Shown: positions 1-12,022 of the stretch, one piece after another
Position numbering within the stretch: the first letter of the stretch is position 1
How the letters are laid out: the number at the start of each line of letters is the position of its first letter
NCBI RefSeq assembly: GCF_030272615.1
Contig: NC_081409.1
Coordinates: forward strand, 18,602,260-18,666,259
Length of the DNA stretch: 64,000 nucleotides
From: Cryptomeria japonica
Taxonomy: Eukaryota; Streptophyta; Pinopsida; Cupressales; Cupressaceae
Direction of reading: 5' to 3'
The notes under the pieces: generated by a model
What the model was told of the DNA's origin: nothing
Seen by the model: only the letters and a program-made list of their open reading frames with translations
Database searches by the model: none
Program-made: the position numbers and the translations under genes

Positions 1-198
1 CCGGTTTGTTCTGATTGGTGCAAATGGTTTGGTTTTGTCTTTCATGTTGCTCACGTGCATCTCACATTCAGTTGGTTTGAGATTTGGTGATCCAGAAGCT
101 ATCATTTGTTCTAGTAAGCTTTTTTGTTATCGGTAAGGGTTTTACCAACAGAGCTTTGTTAAAGATCTTTTGATGGATTTGATAAGTTGTGTTGGTGC
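1..198 (+). repeat. 5' LTR of X, first block
   Basis: The sequence matches the X 3' LTR at about 24349-24397 and 25713-25858, for example around the shared ATTTGGTGAT at 85-94. Element W cuts it at 198. The last five bases, GGTGC (194-198), are the left target duplication of W; the 3' LTR of X reads GGTGT at this point. Confidence 0.88.
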
Positions 199-1089
199 TG
201 TTGGCATTATTGGCATTAAGTTGTCATTGATGTCAACTGGTTTGGCAAGGTCACCAATAAGTACATAGTAGTGACCGATATAAGAAGAACAAGATATATA
301 ATGTCAATCTACATTTGTGTAAGCAGGCAGAAGGAAGAATACCAGTACACATGAATTGTGTCATCTACCGGTAAAGCATGCTTAATGGTAAGGCATAAGC
401 CGAGATGAAGGTTGGCCATTTGTTTGTGATGAAGAGGCAGAATGTTAAATAAATCACAACAACAATCAGTGAGCAGAACAAAAAGAATGACATGAAGACA
501 TACCAAAAGGTGAGATGAATTGTCAAGTGAATGTGCTACCAGTAAAGAGGATGTTTGTTGGCTATACAAGTAAGATGTTGAATCGGTAGTCAATCTTGGT
601 CAACAAAGAATGTCAAACCAACATAGAAAACCAAGCAGAGATGGATGTTGACAAACATGACAGCTGGATGCCAAGTGGTGATATTGCACAAGTCAGTAAA
701 GTTTGCATCGACGTAACATGTCAGCAAGCAGGTCAACTTTTATGAAGAACCCACAAGTCACGGAGGATGCCAGAGGTTTGCGGCTCGAGGAAGACAAGAT
801 GGCAAGTGATGGAACTGATCCTGCAAGAAGATATGATCTTCGTACCTGGTTGGTAAAGGAAAAAACTAAGCCATTAATGATGCATGACAGAGAAAAATAG
901 AAAAGCATGATACAGACCTCCAAATTTAGAAAACGCATAGGGAATGCGAAACTTTGGTGGTGTTGATTGATGACATGAAGATCATATCCCTTGAAAAGGA
1001 GATCAAATAAATTAGATATGGATTGAGTTGGTGAAGGCGAAACCTAACACGACATTGTTTGAATGTAGTTTTTGGAGGGAATCTTAGAT

Positions 1090-1099
1090 TATAAAATAT
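1090..1099 (+). promoter_or_regulatory. TATA box candidate in W LTR1
   Basis: TATAAAATAT lies about 55% of the way along the LTR and is kept in LTR3 at 11255-11264. The position suits the U3/R border, with transcription starting about 30 nt downstream. The start itself is not visible in sequence. Confidence 0.5.
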
Positions 1100-1641
1100 G
1101 TGAGCTCGAGACAAAAATTGATGATGCTTGATGTGAAGAAGACAATGTTCCTTAGAATTTATTCTAAGAAAGTTGCAGAGTGCAGTCGAACTGGTGAAAG
1201 GGTTTAACTAACAAAGATAGAGTACCGATAAAATAAATAGTTAAGCCAACCAGTGAGGTATGATTGATCAAGAAGGCATCCAAGTGTGACATAGTATGTT
1301 GTGAGGCTGAGAGATGAAGAAGAGAGCCTAAGAGTCAGAGAGAGAAAACTGATAACTGATAGTGTGAGATCCAGTGAAGAAGAGAAGACTGTTAACCGAC
1401 ATAAATCTATTTGATTAAGCATTGTAGAGCTCATTTACAACCAAAATCTATAACTTTATCAAAAATGTATTTCAATATACATCACCAAGTTGGAGCTTGG
1501 TGCAAGGGTCGGTGCTCCTTGGGTTGGTATCCTAAATCAATAGGGATTGGTGCTCTTTGGGTTGGTTCCCTAAATCTTTGTAATTCATTATTTCACTTAT
1601 GAGGTTGGATTGGAGCAGTAGTCTCCAACAACATTTCTCAA

Positions 1642-1671
1642 CGAGGTTTTTCCCATATTGGGTTTTCCTCG
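1642..1671 (+). other. LTR hairpin 1 in W LTR1
   Basis: CGAGG (1642-1646) pairs with CCTCG (1667-1671), and CCC pairs with GGG inside the stem. The same structure with other bases (CGTGG/CCACG, CATGG/CCATG) is seen in the X, Y, V, Z and 26.2-kb solo LTRs. Confidence 0.6.
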
Positions 1672-1808
1672 TACATCTACTATTGTGGGTTGCATTTGTG
1701 TGTTTGCCTCTTTTGATATTCACATTTGTTTTACCATTTTGATTGTTTAGTGCCTAGGGTGATAACCGGTATTCTAAGGTTGTTTTAAAAAGGGAAAAGA
1801 ACTTAGGA

Positions 1809-1836
1809 ACCACTGATTCACCACCCTCTCAGTGGT
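1809..1836 (+). other. LTR hairpin 2 in W LTR1
   Basis: ACCACTGA (1809-1816) pairs with TCAGTGGT (1829-1836) around a C-rich loop, 15 nt before the LTR end. X and V have ACAACTGA/TCAGTTGT at the same place, so both arms changed together. Confidence 0.65.
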
Positions 1837-1851
1837 ACATTGTGTTCAACA

Positions 1852-1868
1852 ATTGGTATCAAGCCTAG
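1852..1868 (+). other. W primer binding site
   Basis: ATTGGTATCAAGCC directly follows the LTR. TGGTATCA matches the 3' end of plant initiator-Met tRNA, the usual Copia primer. The AGAGC seen in X and Y reads AAGCC here. Confidence 0.85.
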
Positions 1869-1914
1869 GTTCCCAGTTGATTAAAGCTTGGGTATATTTT
1901 GGTCTTAGAACACA

Positions 1915-4110
1915 ATGGCAATAAATGAGTCTGCCTCCTCAAAAGGTCCCATATTTGATGGATCTAAGTATGCCTTCTAGAGTAGAAGAATGGAGACCTA
2001 TATTTCCTCCCTTGGTTTTGATATGTGGTTGTCTGTCAAAAGTGGGTATGTCATCCCTAGTGTTCCTCCGACCGATCCAGATGCCAAGAAGGAATATGAG
2101 AATAATGCAAAGAATAAACATGCTATCTTGATTGGGCTATTTGATAATGATTTTGTCAAGGTCTTGCAATATGCATCTGGTAGGGAGACTTGGGATAAAA
2201 TGCAAAGGTTATTTGAAGGAGATGCAAAAGTCAAAGAGGCCAAGCTGCAAACACTAAGGGGTCAACTTGAAGGCATCAAGATGAAGGATGGAGAAAACAT
2301 TGCAGACTACCTTCACAGATTTGATGAAACTATGAATACTATCAAAGGGCTTGGAGGAGAAATTGCAGATGAGATCCTTGTCAAAAAGGTACTTAGATCT
2401 CTCACACCTAAGCATGATACTAAGGTTTTTTCCATAGAAGAAGCCAAGGGTCTAAATATCTTCACAATGAATGAGCTATTTGGCTCACTAATAGCCTATG
2501 AAATGAGAACAACCGGTGAAACATCCTCAAGGAAAGAGGTAACATTCAACTCCATCAAGAAGGGCAAAGAAGTGGTTGCTTATAAAGGATCGAGTGAAGA
2601 CTTTGATGCAGAGGTAGCAAACTTTGTCAGAAAGCTCAAAAGAGGATCCAACAAGTATAAAGGAAAGTTACCTCTCAAATGTTTCAATTGTGGTAAAGTT
2701 GGTCACTTTGCTAAAAAATGTCCTTATAATAAAACTGGTGGAGATGAGTCAAGAACCTTTAATAAATCTGCTGGTAAAGATAAGGAACAAAATGTCTATC
2801 GACAAGGAATAAGAGGCTACCAGAAGTAGAACAACCTATATACTATTGAGGATGATGCCATAAACGAAGAAAGTGCATCAGAAGATGACTACCATGAGAG
2901 TAACAAAGAAGTTAATCTCTTTATGGCACTTGATGAACGGGTTGGTGAAGATGAGGAAGGAGAAGACATTGAAGTCGAAGTGGATCTAGAAGGTGAGCTT
3001 ATAAGTTCTCTTGAGGAGCTGAGTAAAACAAGAAGAGAATTCAAGAAGTTCAAGCTTGTTGCAGTAGATGAACAAGGTCTCATGAAGCAATCCTTGGATG
3101 AGTCCAATCAAGTTATATCTGACTTGAAACTATAGTTGGAAGAAGCCAACATGATATGTGCAGTTACCTCCTCTGATCTAATGAAGAAGGAAAATGAGCA
3201 TGAAGATCTAGAAACAGAAATAGTGAAGCTCAGAAAGGAGCTTGAAGAAAATAAGGAAGAAATGAAAGTGAGAAGCAAATATGAAGGCAACACTGAATCT
3301 TTAGACAAGATGTTGAGCAAACAAAAGCAATCTAAAGACGGTGGCTTAGGATTTGAAGAAGGTCAAAGTTCAAATAACAAAGACCCATTAGGTAAGGAGA
3401 TACAGTTCACCTCTTCAAAGGAAGGTGAAGAGAAGAAGATATTCACAGTAAACAAGGATACTAGTAAGTGGACATATGCAAATGCTGTTAGAAATTGCCA
3501 CACAAACCGGTATACACAATCAATAAACCAGAGGCTACACTCAATGTACCAACATGCAGATCCAAGGAGAAATGCAAGAGTTGACCATAAAGGATTCACT
3601 AGTGTTAGCAACATGAAAGGAAGACCCCTGATGAGACAGTCATTTGTAGGACCAAGGAAAACTAACCGGTATATTCCCAAATTTCATGGTTATTGTTACT
3701 GATGTAACAAATTTGGACATAGAATAGTTGACTGCAGATTAACCAATAATCCCTCTATGAGTTATGAAAGGAGAAATCCATTTAATGCACTCTGGGATAT
3801 GAATGTTGTCTATTATCAGTGCAATGGATATGGTCATAGGAGTTTTGAAAGTAGGAAGAATAAACCAATGTCCTATAACAATTTCAAAGATTCATCTTTA
3901 AATAAAAATGTGAAATGCTATAACTGTCAAGAGTTTGGACATATAGCAAAGTTTTGTAAAAATAGGAAGATCAAACAAAAGAAGAAAAATCCTGATCAAG
4001 AACTAGTAATAGAACCGAAGCATAAAATAGCAACCGACAAGAAGAAGGAAACCAAACCGGTATGGGTTGAGAAAGAAAAGGACAAGGCAGAATCAAGTCT
4101 AATAGTGTAG
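1915..4110 (+). pseudogene. W gag, long form with coiled coil and four zinc knuckles
   Basis: This is the retrotransposon capsid/nucleocapsid region. One reading frame runs from ATG 1915 to 4110, broken by five stops (about 1978, 2827, 3133, 3700, 4108); the first and fourth fit TGG changing to TAG or TGA. The N-terminal part is a Copia-type gag. A CCHC knuckle lies at 2680-2721. A Glu/Lys-rich, coiled-coil-like stretch of about 120 residues follows (roughly 2960-3320). Three further knuckle-like motifs lie at about 3694-3735 (stop in place of the residue before the second Cys), 3811-3850 (first and last Cys lost) and 3916-3957 (intact). About 730 codons is long for a Copia gag. The downstream protease is in the same frame, so a single gag-pol polyprotein is likely. 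Confidence 0.85.
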
Positions 4111-7100
4111 ACTGCCTTACATGTTGAAAGGAAAAATCTATGGGTTGTAGATAGTGGTTGTTCCAACCACATAATTGATTATAAAAAGAAATTTATCAAG
4201 CTGGAAGACTAGAATGGTGGTTCAGTAAGATTCAGAGATAACTCATCCATCAAAATAAAGGGAAAAGGTACTCTAAATATTGATGGAAAACTGAAGGCAC
4301 ATGATGTGTATTATGTGGAAGGCCTAAAGAACAATCTACTGAGTGTAAGTCAGATGCATGAAAAAGGTTATAAATTAACCTTTGACTCTACTAACTGCTA
4401 GATAAAGAAAGAGAGTACCGGTTAGGCTGTGGCATAAGAAAAGAGGACAGATGGTAATGTTTACAATATGAAGGAATGCTATGAGTCCCAATGCATGATG
4501 GGACAGGTTGATGATAGTTGGTCATGGCACTAGAGATTAGGCCACATAAACTTTGATAACTTAGTTGCAGTAAGTCAAAAGGGGTGTGTAAGAAATATTC
4601 CACCCATCATCAAACCAATAAGAAAATTTTGTGAGAATGTGTGAAAGGGAAGAAGACTAAGGTGAGCTTCAGAACAAAAGAACACAACACCTCAAGACCA
4701 CTTGAAATTGTACATATATATCTATGTGGTCCAACTAGGACAACAACTCTTACCGGTGAAAGATATTTTATGCTCTTTATTTATGATTATTCAAGAATGA
4801 CATGGGTCACTTTCCTCCAAGATAAATCACAACCATTTGACAGATTCCAGATCTTTAGGAAGATGGTGGAGAAGGAAAGTGGGTGCAAGCTAAAATATCT
4901 AAGATCAGATAGGGGTGGAGAGTTCACATCAAATGAACTTGAAGATTATTGTGAAAGAAATGGAATTAGAATATAGTACTAAGCCCCTAGGTTACCACAA
5001 CAAAATTGTGTGGTAGAAAGAAAGAACATGACAGTCAAGGAGATGGCCAAAATCATGTTAAATGAGGCCAGTCTACTAGACACATATTGGAAGGAAGTGG
5101 TTCATACTACTGCATATACTTTGAACCGGGTTCAACTAAGAACAAATAGTAGAATGACACTTTATGAGTTGTGGTATGACCAGAAACCATAAGTCAAATG
5201 ATTCAAGGTATTTGGAAGTAAGTGTTTTATCAAGAGAGATATGGATGGTCTAGGTAGTTTTGATTCCAGGAGTGATGAAGGAATCTTCCTTGGTTACTCA
5301 TCTAACAACAAGGCCTATAAATGCTACAACAAGAGACTAAGAAGAGTCATTGAGAGTGTGCATGTAAGAGTTGATTAGGATATGCACAAAGGAATTCGAT
5401 CACAGGTAAACCGATATTGATGATTCCGATGATGAAGGTGAGGAAGCTCAGTCAAATAGTGAATCAGAAGAAGCATCCAAAAAGGCTCCTAACTGGTATG
5501 TGGAGATGAACCACCCGGAAGAGAAGATTCTAGGAAATAAGAGTGATGGTGTGCAAACTAGGAGAAGACTTTCTGTGAATGATGAACAAGTCAATTTCTA
5601 CCTCATGACTGAAGTAGAACCTAAAACTTTCAATGAGGCCAACAAAAGACAGGAATGGATGGATGCCACGGAAGAAGAACTGCAACATATTGAGAAGAAT
5701 AGGACTTGGGAATTAGTCCCTAGACCGGAAGACAAGAACATCATTGGTACTAAATAGGTCTACTAGAATAAGATGAATGAAGAAGGTAAAATTGTTAGGC
5801 ATAAAGCTAGACTTGTGTGCAAAACCTACTCTCAAGTAAAGGGCATTGATTTTGAAGAAACATTTGCACCGGTTCCTAGATTAGAAGCAATTAGAATGTT
5901 TCTAGCCTTTTCTGCCAACAAGGGTTATAAAGTATATCCAATGGATGTGAAATCTACCTCCCCAAATGGAAATTTGGAAGAATAAGTGTACATGGAGCAA
6001 CCAAAAGGGTTTCTGCTACATGATGATGAAACCTTTGTGTGCCGGTTGAAGAAAGCCCTGCATGGTTTAAAGCAACCTCCTAGAGCATGGTATTCAAGGC
6101 TAGATCAGTACTTGAAGGAGGAAGGATTCAAAAAGAGGAGTGCTGACAACAATTTATACATAAGGAAAGATGGAAACCACATGATCATTGTGGTTGTGTA
6201 TGTAGATGACATTATTTTTGGAGGCAATAAGGACACCCTTTGCAAAGAATTTTTTGATAAAAAGTAGTCAAAATTTGAGATGTCAATGCCTGGAGAACTG
6301 ACATACTTCCTTGGTCTACAAATATCACAACAAGATAAGGGAATATTTATCTCACAAACCAAGTATGCAAAGGATATGTTGAAGAAATTCCAAATGGAGG
6401 ACTGGAAACAAATATGTACCCCCATAGTGACCAGAAGAAAATTAAGCAAGAAAGATGAATCACCGATGGTAGATCATATATTGTATATATCCATGATAGG
6501 AAACCTATTGTATCTAACTACTTCTAGACTAGATATAGTACAAGTAGTTTTCATGTTGGCCATATTTCAAGCTACATATAGGCAGTCACATATGAATGCT
6601 ATAATAAGATTGTTTAGGTACCTACAAGGAACACTCAGTTATGGATTGTGGTACCCTAAACAAGGGGAATTCATCTTGAAAGCATACACGGATGTTGATT
6701 GGGGAGGTTGCATTAATGACCGGAAGACCACAAGTGGTGGTGCATTCTTCCTAGGTGACCGGTTGGTCTCATGGCATAGAAAGAAGCAGGATTCTGTCTC
6801 CCTATCAATTGTTGAAGCAGAATACATTGCTGCAGCTACATGTTGCTCTTAGGTACTATGGATGAAGCAAACCCTCAAGGACATACAGATGGACATAATT
6901 GATCCTATTCTCATCCGATGTGATAATTCAATTGCCATTAACATATCATAGAATCCGTTGATGCATTCGAGGACAAAGCATATAGCCATCAAGTATCATT
7001 TCCTCATAGAGAAGGTTGAAGGACATGAAGTAAAGATGGACTATGTCCCTACCAGAAAACAAGTAGTAGACAATTTTACCAAACCATTTCCGATAAGCAC

Positions 7101-7155
7101 TTTTGAGTACTTAAGACACAAGTTGGGAGTTGTATCATCTTTCTTATGCACTTGA
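4111..7155 (+). pseudogene. W pol copy 1: protease, integrase, RT, RNase H
   Basis: This is a Copia polyprotein in the order PR-IN-RT-RH. The protease motif VVDSGCSNH starts at about 4144. The integrase HHCC finger lies at about 4525-4640. The DDE core (4700-5100) has its first Asp replaced by Tyr (HIYLCGP), while the second Asp (RSDRGGEF) and the Glu (VVERKN) remain. RT has an intact YVDD at 6199-6210. RNase H keeps its Asp (AYTDVDW), Glu (EAEY) and Asp (RCDN). The last frame ends at 7155. Stops and frameshifts break it at least ten times, several as TGG or CAG changing to a stop. It does not encode a working enzyme as it stands. Confidence 0.88.
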
Positions 7156-7378
7156 GATAGGAAGGATTTATATGGTTCAGGGGGAGTTCATAGTAGCATC
7201 TCTAACTCTTGAACCACATCTCAGTACCGACTATAACTACTGGTATCAGCCTAAAGGGGAGATAGGCATGGATCAAAGGGGGAGTGTATGGTACCCTTTG
7301 TCATTGTGTCAAAGGGGGAGAAATCTGTTGGTATGAAGTATCTTGCTGTATGTTGACATCAATGCTAAAGGGGGAGAT
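7156..7378 (+). other. W 3' spacer with repeated G-tracts, ending in the PPT
   Basis: This is a non-coding spacer between pol and LTR2. It holds five PPT-like runs (near 7180, 7253, 7277, 7314 and 7367). The last, AAAGGGGGAGAT (7367-7378), directly precedes TGTTGG and is the true polypurine tract by position. Confidence 0.75.
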
Positions 7379-7757
7379 TGTTGGTATTATTGACATTAAG
7401 TTGTCATTGATGTCAATTGGTTTGGCAAGGTCATCGGTAAGTATGAAGTGGTGACCGGTATAAGAAGAAAAAGATATATGATGTAAATTCACATGTGTGT
7501 AAGTAGATAGAAGGAAGACTATCGATACATATGAATTGTGTCATCTGCCGGTAAAGAAGGCTTACCAATAAGGCATAAACTGGGATGAAGGTTGGCTGTC
7601 TATTTTTGATGAAGAGGCAAAATGTTAAATAAATCATAACAACACTTGTGAGCAGAACATAAAGAATGATATGAAGACATACCGAAAGGTGGGATGAATT
7701 GTCAGGTGAATGTGCTACCAGTAAAGAGGATGTTTGTTGGCTATACCAGTAAGATGT
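7379..7757 (+). repeat. W LTR2, first ~380 bp only
   Basis: It starts TGTTGG after the polypurine tract, so it is the true 3' LTR start for pol copy 1. It follows LTR1 up to AGTAAGATGT and then breaks off. After four unmatched bases, integrase sequence matching 4747 onward begins. The remaining 1.27 kb or so of the LTR, and the gag, protease and early integrase of a second unit, are absent. Confidence 0.88.
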
Positions 7758-7761
7758 AGTG

Positions 7762-10139
7762 CTCTTGATGATGAAATATATTTTATGCTCTTTATTGATG
7801 ATTATTCAAGAATGACATGGGTCATTTTCCTACAAGATAAATCACAAGAATTTGATAGATTCAAGACCTTTGGGAATATGGTGGAGAAGGAAAGTGGGTG
7901 CAAGTTGAAATGTCTAAGATCAGACAGGGGTAGAGAGTTCACATCATATGAACTTGAAGATTATTGTGAAAGACATGGAATTAGAAGATAGTACTAAGCC
8001 CCTAGATTACCACAACAAAATGGTGTGGTAGAAAGAAAGAACAGGACTGTCAAGGAGATGGCAAGAACCATGTTAAATGAGGCTAGTCTACCAGACACAT
8101 ATTGGAAGGAAGCGGTTCATACTGCTACATATACTTTGAACTAGGTTCAGCTAAGAACAAATAGTAGAATGACACCTTATGAGTTGTGGTATGACTGGAA
8201 ACCATCAATCAAATAATTCAAGGTATTTGGAAGTAAGTGTTTTATCAAGAGAGATATGGATGGTCTAGGTAGTTTTGATTCCAGGAGTGATGAAGGAATC
8301 TTCATTGGTTACTCATCTACCAACAAGGCCTATAAATGCTACAACAAGAGACTAAGAAGAGTCATTGAGAGTGTGCATGTAAGAGTTGATGAGGATATGC
8401 ACAAAGGAATTCGATCACAGGTAAACTAGTATTGATGATTCCGGTGATGAAGGTGATGAATCTTAGTCAAACAATGAACCAGAAGAAGCATCCAAAAAGG
8501 CTCCTAACTAGTATGTGCAGATGATCCACCCAGAAGCTCAGATTCTACGAAATAATAGTGGTAGTGTGAAGACTAGGAGAAAAATTGCCCTGAATGATGA
8601 ACAAGTCAATTTCTGCCTCATGACTGAAGTAGAACCTAAAAATTTCAATGAGGCCAACAAAAGACAGGAATAAATGGATGCCATGGAAGAAGAATTGCAA
8701 TAGATTGAGAAGAATAGGACTTGGGAATTAGTCCCTAAATAGGAAGATAAGAACATCATTGGCACTAAATAGGTCTGCTAGAATAAGATGAATGAAGAAG
8801 GTAAAATTGTTAGGCATAAAGCTAGACTTGTGTACAAAACCTACTCTCAAGTAGACGAAATTAATTAGATTAGAAGCAATTATAATGTTTCTAGCCTTTT
8901 GCCAACAAGGGTTATAAAGTGTATCAAATGGATGTGAAATCTACCCCCCTAAATGGAAATTTGGAAGAATAAGTGTACATGGAGCAACTGGAAGGGTTTC
9001 TGCTACATGATGATGAAACCTTTGTGTGTAGGTTGAAGAAAGTCCTGCATGGTTTAAAGCAACCTCCTAGAGCATGGTATTCAAGGGTAGATCAGTACTT
9101 GAAGGAGCAAGGATTCAAAAAGAGGAGTGCTGACAAAAATTTATATGTAAGGATAGATGGAAACCACATGATCATTGTGGTTGTGTATGTAGATGACATT
9201 ATTTTTGGAGGCAATAAGGAAACCCTTTGCAAAGAATTTTATGATAAAAAGTAGTTAGAATTTGAGATGTCAATGCCTAGAGAACTAAATACTTCCTTGG
9301 TCTATAGATATCACAACAAGATAAGGGAATATTTATCTCACAAACCTAGTATGCAAAGGATATGTTGAAGAAATTCCAAATGGAGGACTGCAAACCAGTA
9401 AGTACCCCCATGGTGACCGGAAGAAAACTAAGCAAGAACGATGAATCATCGACAGTGGATCATACATTGTATAGATCCATGATAGGCAGTCTATTGTATC
9501 TAACTACTTCTAGACTAGATATAATACAAGCAATTTACATGGTGGCTTGATTTCAAGCTACACCTAAGCAATCACATATGAATGCTATAAGAAGATTTTT
9601 TAGGTACCTACAACGAACACTCAGTTATGGATTGTGGTACCCTAAACAAGGGAAATTCATCTTGAAAGCATATGCAGATGCTGATTGGGTAGGTTGCATT
9701 AATGACCGGAAGACCACAAGTGGTGGTGCATTCTTTCTAGGTGACCGGTTGGTCTCATGGCATAGAAAGAAGCAAGATTCCGTCTCCCTATCAACTATTG
9801 AAGAAGAATACATTGTTGCAGCTACATGCTACTCTCAAGTACTATGGATGAAGCAAACTCTCAAGGACATACAAGTGGACATAACTAATCCTATTATCTG
9901 ATGTGATAATTCAAGTACCATTAACATATCAAATAATCCGGTGATGCATTCTAGGACAAATCATATAACCATCAAGTATCATTTCCTCATATAGAAGGTT
10001 GAAGGACAAGAAGTAAAGATGGACCATGTCCCTACTAGAAAACAAGTAGCAAATATTTTCACCAAACCATTTCTGGTAAGCACTTTTGAGTACTTAAGAT
10101 ACAAGCTGGGAGTTGTGTCATCTTCCTTATGCACTTTAG
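7762..10139 (+). pseudogene. W pol copy 2: integrase core, RT, RNase H
   Basis: This is a second copy of the W pol, collinear with about 4747-7155 and clearly similar throughout. It begins inside the integrase core, after the first catalytic Asp region. RT keeps YVDD (about 9186-9197). RNase H keeps AYADADW, but the Glu motif is changed from EAEY to EEEY next to the catalytic residue. It carries many stops and a deletion near 8860-8900 in the RT N-terminus. It has no gag and no start of its own, so it is a passenger of the rearranged element. Confidence 0.85.
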
Positions 10140-10361
10140 ATAGGAAGGATTTATATGGTTTAGGGGGAGTTCATAGCAGCATCTCTAACTCTTGAACCGC
10201 ATCTCAGTATCGACTGTAATCACTGGTATCGGCCTAAGGGGGAGCTAGGTATGGAGCAAAGGGGGAGTGTACGGTACCCTTTGTCATTGTGTGAAAGGGG
10301 AAGAAATCTGTCAGTATGAAGTGTCTTGCTGTAAGTTGACATCGATGCTAAACGGGGATAT
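10140..10361 (+). other. W second 3' spacer and PPT
   Basis: This repeats the spacer at 7156-7378 with the same G-tracts. The final tract reads AAACGGGGATAT (10350-10361), a damaged polypurine tract before LTR3. Confidence 0.75.
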
Positions 10362-12022
10362 TGTTGGCATTACAGGCATTAAGTTGTCATTGATGTCAAC
10401 TGTTTTGGAAAGGTCACCGGTAAGTATGAAGTGGTGATCGGTATAAGAAGAAAAAGATATATGATGTCAATCCACTTGTGTGTAAGTAGACAAAAGGAAG
10501 GCTACTGATACACATGAATTGTGTCATCTACTAGTAAAGTAGGCTTACCAATAAGGCATAAACTGGGATGAAGGTTAACCATTTATATTTGATGAAGAGG
10601 CAAAATGTTAAATAAATCACAACAACACTCGGTGAGAAGAATAGAAAGAATAGAATGAAGACATACCGAAAGGCGAGATAAATTGTCAGGTGAATGTGCT
10701 ACCGGTAAAGAGGATGTTTGTTGGCTATACTAGTAAGATGTTGAACCGGTAGTCAATCTTGGTCAACAAAGAATGTCAAAATGACATAGAAAACCAAGTA
10801 GAAGTGGATGTCGACAAACATGATAGCTGGATGCTAGGTGGTAATATTGCACAAGTCGGTGGAGTGTGCATCAACATAACAAGTCAGCAAGTAGTTCGAC
10901 TTTTATGAAGAACCCACAAGTCATGGAGGATTACAAAGGTTTGTGGCTTGAGAAAGACAAGCTAACAAGCAATTGAACTGATCTTGGAAGAAGATCTGAT
11001 CTACATTCCCAGTTGCTGAAGGTAACAGTCGAGCCATTAATGGCGTATAAAAGAGAAAAGAAGAAAAGCATGATGCAAACCTCTAAATTTAAAAAATGCA
11101 CATTGGAATGTGAAACTTTGGTGGTGTTGATTGATGAAATTAAGATTATATCCATGGAAAGGCAGATCAAATAAAATTATATATGGATTGAGTTGGTAAA
11201 GGAAAAACCTAACACGACATTGTTTGAATGTAGTTTTTGGTGGGAATCTTAGATTATAAAATATGTGAGCTCGAGACAAAAATTGATGATGCTTGATGTG
11301 AAGAAGAGTGAAGAGAGCCTTACAAAATAAAGAGACCATCTTCCTTAGAATTTATTCTAAGAAAGTTGTAGAGTGAGGTTGCAGTCGAACCAGTGAAAGG
11401 GTTTAACCGACAAAGATAGAGTACTGGTAACTATTGCAGGTCTAATAGTTAAGCTAACCAGTGAGGTATGATTGATCAAGAAGGCATCCAAGTGTGACAT
11501 AGTATGCTGTGAGGCTGAGAGATGAAGAAGAGAGGCTAAGAGTCAAAGAGAGAAATCTGATAACTGACAATGTGAGACCCAATGAAGAAGAGAAGACTAT
11601 TAACCAACAGAAATCTATTTGATTAAGTGTTACACAACTTATTTTCAACCAGAAGCTATAACTGTATCAAAATCGTATTTCAATGTACATCACCAAGTTG
11701 GACTTTGGTGTAGGGGTTGGTGCTCCTTGGGTTGGTGTCCTAAATCTTTGTAATTCATTATTTCACTTGTGAGGCTAGATTGGAGCAATAGTCTCGAGCA
11801 TCATTTCTCACCAAGGTTTTTCCCATATTGGATTTTTCTTGCACGTTTGGTACTGTGGGCTGCATTTGTGTGTTTGTCTCTTTTGATATTCACATTCGTC
11901 TTACCAGTTTGATTGTTTAGTGCCTAGGGTGATAGCCGGTATTCTAAGGTTTTTTTAAAAAGGGAAAAAGAACTTAGGAATCACTGATTCACCACCCTCT
12001 CAGTGGTACATTATGTTCAATA
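10362..12022 (+). repeat. W LTR3 (outer 3' LTR)
   Basis: This is a full-length partner of LTR1, starting TGTTGG and ending TTCAATA where LTR1 ends TTCAACA. The TATA candidate is kept at 11255-11264. Hairpin 1 (11812-11841) is weakened. Hairpin 2 (11980-12007) keeps pairing through one G-T wobble. The X LTR resumes after GGTAT. Confidence 0.9.

Larger units (their letters stand above)
199..1851 (+). repeat. W LTR1 (5' LTR)
   Basis: The LTR is 1,653 bp, starts TGTTG and ends CAACA, a perfect 5-bp terminal inverted repeat. The primer site follows directly. Nearly the full length is repeated at 10362-12022, and the first 380 bases or so again at 7379-7757. Near its 3' end it holds two hairpins (1642-1671 and 1809-1836) that recur with changed arms in the other Copia families here. 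Confidence 0.92.
199..12022 (+). mobile_element. Copia element W, three LTR sequences and partly duplicated pol
   Basis: W is a Copia element inserted in the 5' LTR of X. The order is LTR1 199-1851, PBS, gag, pol, LTR2 fragment 7379-7757, a second partial pol 7762-10139, and LTR3 10362-12022. The outer ends are TGTTGG and TTCAATA (CAACA in LTR1). They are flanked by GGTGC (194-198) and GGTAT (12023-12027), a diverged 5-bp target duplication. A long gag with a coiled coil and several zinc knuckles recalls the SIRE lineage; this is inference from layout. All frames are broken. Confidence 0.88.
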
